Of a stretch of DNA of 64,000 nt, positions 62,561-64,000 are shown piece after piece. This stretch comes from Ornithomonoglobus_A sp045532455 (lineage in GTDB: Bacteria; Bacillota; Clostridia; UBA1381). The notes under the pieces are model-generated. The model did not search any database and was not told the DNA's origin. It was given only the letters and a program-made list of their open reading frames with translations. Numbering within the stretch: position 1 is the first letter of the stretch; the number at the start of each line of letters is the position of its first letter. Location of the stretch: assembly GCA_045532455.1 (NCBI GenBank), contig JAZSFX010000012.1, forward strand, positions 1 through 64,000, read 5' to 3'. Position numbers and translations under genes: made by a program.

Positions 62561-62589
62561 ATTTTACCATTTTTCCATTAAAATGTCAA
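62561..62589 (-). promoter_or_regulatory. Promoter of the polysaccharide locus
   Basis: Minus-strand TTGACA (62589-62584) and TAAAAT (62566-62561), 17-nt spacer with TGG before the -10. Start near 62554 gives a leader of about 30 nt before the PglE-like gene. No other convincing promoter or terminator was seen down to 39.6 kb. Confidence 0.88.
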
Positions 62590-62725
62590 TAGATTTTATT
62601 GTTCATTTTTATGATTTTTATGGGATTTTACAACAAAAAGCGACATTTTTACAAAAGGGATTTATACTTTGAGATTTTTAGCAAAATATTGTAAAGTAAA
62701 TATTCATATTTCTACAATTTAGCTA

Positions 62726-62754
62726 TTGAATATTCCGTAAAATCGTGGTATAAT
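62726..62754 (+). promoter_or_regulatory. Distal promoter of the LtaS-like gene
   Basis: TTGAAT (62726-62731) and TATAAT (62749-62754), 17-nt spacer, with an extended -10 (TGG). About 150 nt upstream of the gene. Confidence 0.75.
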
Positions 62755-62772
62755 AATCACATAATAGGTTAC

Positions 62773-62843
62773 CAAAGCCGTAATCGGCTTTGTAATTGAT
62801 GTAATTATTGTACCGGTGTGAAGCAAAGTCTACACGACTTTGC
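62773..62843 (+). other. Two adjacent hairpins in the LtaS-like leader
   Basis: Two perfect 8-bp stems: 62773-62780 with 62785-62792 (4-nt loop) and 62823-62830 with 62836-62843 (5-nt loop). Both have C-A-A-A-G or G-C-A-A-A-G type outer sequence. Neither is followed by a T run, so they are not ordinary terminators. They lie between the two promoters of the next gene. The rest of the intergenic stretch 62525-62908 holds the two promoters of this gene, the polysaccharide promoter and AT-rich sequence. Confidence 0.6.
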
Positions 62844-62857
62844 ACTTATGGTATAAT
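62829..62857 (+). promoter_or_regulatory. Proximal promoter of the LtaS-like gene
   Basis: Extended -10 T-G-G-T-A-T-A-A-T with TATAAT at 62852-62857; the -35 position (62829-62834, TCTACA) is poor and overlaps the second hairpin. 51 nt upstream of the ATG. Confidence 0.55.
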
Positions 62858-62908
62858 ATTATAAATGTGCAATTTTACACAAATTACATGATTAAACGGT
62901 GATTTATA

Positions 62909-64000
62909 ATGATAAAGAATAACAACATCTGGAAAATATGTATTGCCTCGATATTAATGCTAACCTTATGGACATTTGTATGCGTTAATACCGCTCTTTT
63001 TGTTGATGACAAAACATTTTTAACATTTGATTATATAATGTGTTATGTTATGACGATTGCCACATGGTTTATAATATCATTCAGGTTTAATTTTTCAAAG
63101 CCATTTGGTTACTTTATTTCGTGGCTTATATTTGCACTTACACCATTTGCATGTATGCAAATTTCGATGATATTTTTCCCTGATATTAGTTATTCCTTAG
63201 GTATATATATGGTTAATGTACTGATTTATGCAGGTATATTATTTTTTATCTTTGCACTCACGCAAAGCACCCGTTGGGCATCTATCGTTACAGTTACTCT
63301 GTCATATATTTTTAATATTATAAGCCATCTTGTAGGAATGTTCAGGGGCACACCTTTTATACCCGGTGATATATTTGCAGTCGGCACTGCCATTGGTGTT
63401 GCAAAGCAATATGAATTTAAAATCAGCATTACAATAATCAGTGCAACTATCCTTTTGATATTCTTTATTGTAACTGCATTCAAATTCCCATTAAAACTTA
63501 AATTCAGATTCAGACATATTGTATATTCACTAAGCGGATTGCTTGCTTCGATAATAGTTTTTGCCTCGTTGGGTGCATACGATATTTCATCACTCAACCT
63601 GGATTTATTTGACCAGGAAAAAACAATCAAAAACTATGGTATGACATATAACTTTTATATAAATACACGTCGTATGGCACTTCACAAACCCGATGGCTAC
63701 AATTCAGAAGAATTGCAGACCATATTAGACAGTGTACCAAAAAGCCGAGGCGAAGATTTACCTAACATTCTTGTTATTATGAACGAAAGCCTAAGTGATT
63801 TGAGCGTTGTGGGAGATTTTAAAACCAACATTCCGTATATGCCTTACATTAACAGCTTAAAAAAGGATACTGTAAGAGGTGAGCTTTTGGTTTCACCTTT
63901 TGGCGGATATACGTGTAACAGTGAATTTGAATTCCTGTCGGGCGCAACTATGGGACTACTACCTCAGGGTAGTGCACCGTATCTGCAATATATAACAAAA
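62909..64000 (+). CDS. LtaS-like membrane sulfatase-fold protein, 3' truncated by window end
   Basis: ATG at 62909 with no stop up to 64000, 364 codons visible. Five or so hydrophobic helices (about 10-215) are followed by an extracytoplasmic domain starting with N-I-L-V-I-M-N-E-S-L-S-D-L near 287-299. The catalytic Thr position lies in G-G-Y-T-C-N-S-E-F-E-F-L-S-G near 338-351, as in lipoteichoic acid synthase and related phosphoglycerol transferases. Ribosome-binding site CGGTGAT, 5-8 nt upstream. Likely adds phosphoglycerol to a teichoic-acid-type or polysaccharide acceptor; neighbours favour the latter, unproven. Confidence 0.85.
   Translation, partial: MIKNNNIWKICIASILMLTLWTFVCVNTALFVDDKTFLTFDYIMCYVMTIATWFIISFRFNFSKPFGYFISWLIFALTPFACMQISMIFFPDISYSLGIYMVNVLIYAGILFFIFALTQSTRWASIVTVTLSYIFNIISHLVGMFRGTPFIPGDIFAVGTAIGVAKQYEFKISITIISATILLIFFIVTAFKFPLKLKFRFRHIVYSLSGLLASIIVFASLGAYDISSLNLDLFDQEKTIKNYGMTYNFYINTRRMALHKPDGYNSEELQTILDSVPKSRGEDLPNILVIMNESLSDLSVVGDFKTNIPYMPYINSLKKDTVRGELLVSPFGGYTCNSEFEFLSGATMGLLPQGSAPYLQYITK

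Noticed and set aside
63226..63630. 134-codon open frame antisense to the LtaS-like gene
   Set aside because: The plus strand carries an uninterrupted 364-codon frame with recognisable LtaS motifs.

Overview
The window is AT-rich, densely packed chromosomal DNA from a low-GC Gram-positive bacterium. Shine-Dalgarno sites are strong and promoters of the TTGACA-17-TATAAT type are frequent. Class Clostridia (Bacillota) is the best fit: the rsmD-coaD-coiled-coil neighbourhood, RqcH, a CdaR-type regulator, DivIB, an LtaS-type synthase, an amylase-free stalk-domain exoprotein and a BspA-type leucine-rich repeat exoprotein with a C-terminal domain common in clostridial secreted proteins all point that way. 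Genus cannot be read from the sequence. I see no insertion sequence, phage, CRISPR array or rRNA; there is one tRNA (Asp).

Layout. (1) 1-3.5 kb: cdaR, a C-terminal processing protease and a sugar nucleotidyltransferase, closed by a terminator at 131-170. (2) 3.5-10.5 kb: an FMN riboswitch followed by ribD-ribE-ribBA-ribH, running almost without gaps into a secreted stalk-domain protein, a NodB-type deacetylase, engB and comFC. (3) 10.5-13.8 kb: pheA-tyrA-aroF, preceded by a Phe/Tyr-rich 36-residue leader peptide and a terminator, a complete ribosome-mediated attenuator. (4) 13.8-22.5 kb: cysK divergent from the leader, then rpiB, tsaB, tsaE, fhs, a coiled-coil protein, coaD, rsmD, rqcH and a ZIP metal transporter. 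(5) 22.7-30.8 kb: a three-gene sugar ABC transporter, cardiolipin synthase, a DUF5662-like protein and a PTS IICBA transporter. (6) 30.8-39.6 kb: murD, tRNA-Asp, divIB, murA, a small membrane protein, rsmI, a tRNA/rRNA methyltransferase group with fabZ, and a SulP transporter without STAS domain. (7) 39.6-62.6 kb: one 23-kb minus-strand surface-polysaccharide locus under a single strong promoter at 62561-62589. (8) 62.7 kb to the end: a plus-strand LtaS-like sulfatase-fold gene cut by the window edge.

The polysaccharide locus begins with a PglE-like aminotransferase, a PglC-like initiating phosphoglycosyltransferase and a PglD-like acetyltransferase, suggesting a diacetylbacillosamine-type first sugar (the matching PglF dehydratase is not in the window). 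It contains CapE, CapF and CapG (UDP-N-acetyl-L-fucosamine) and Ugd (UDP-glucuronate), seven intact glycosyltransferases, an EpsG-type polymerase, a Wzx-type flippase, a protein joining a pyruvyltransferase to a ferredoxin and an FrhB domain, an NTP_transf_5 protein and a secreted leucine-rich repeat protein. Two decayed glycosyltransferase fragments (56515-56707 and 58706-58900) and a 23-bp repeat shared by two neighbouring GT2 genes show that 56.5-59 kb is an actively remodelled part of the locus.

The most distinctive observations are the Phe/Tyr leader-peptide attenuator in a Gram-positive aromatic amino acid operon, the pyruvyltransferase/Fe-S/FrhB fusion, and the leucine-rich repeat exoprotein embedded in the polysaccharide operon.
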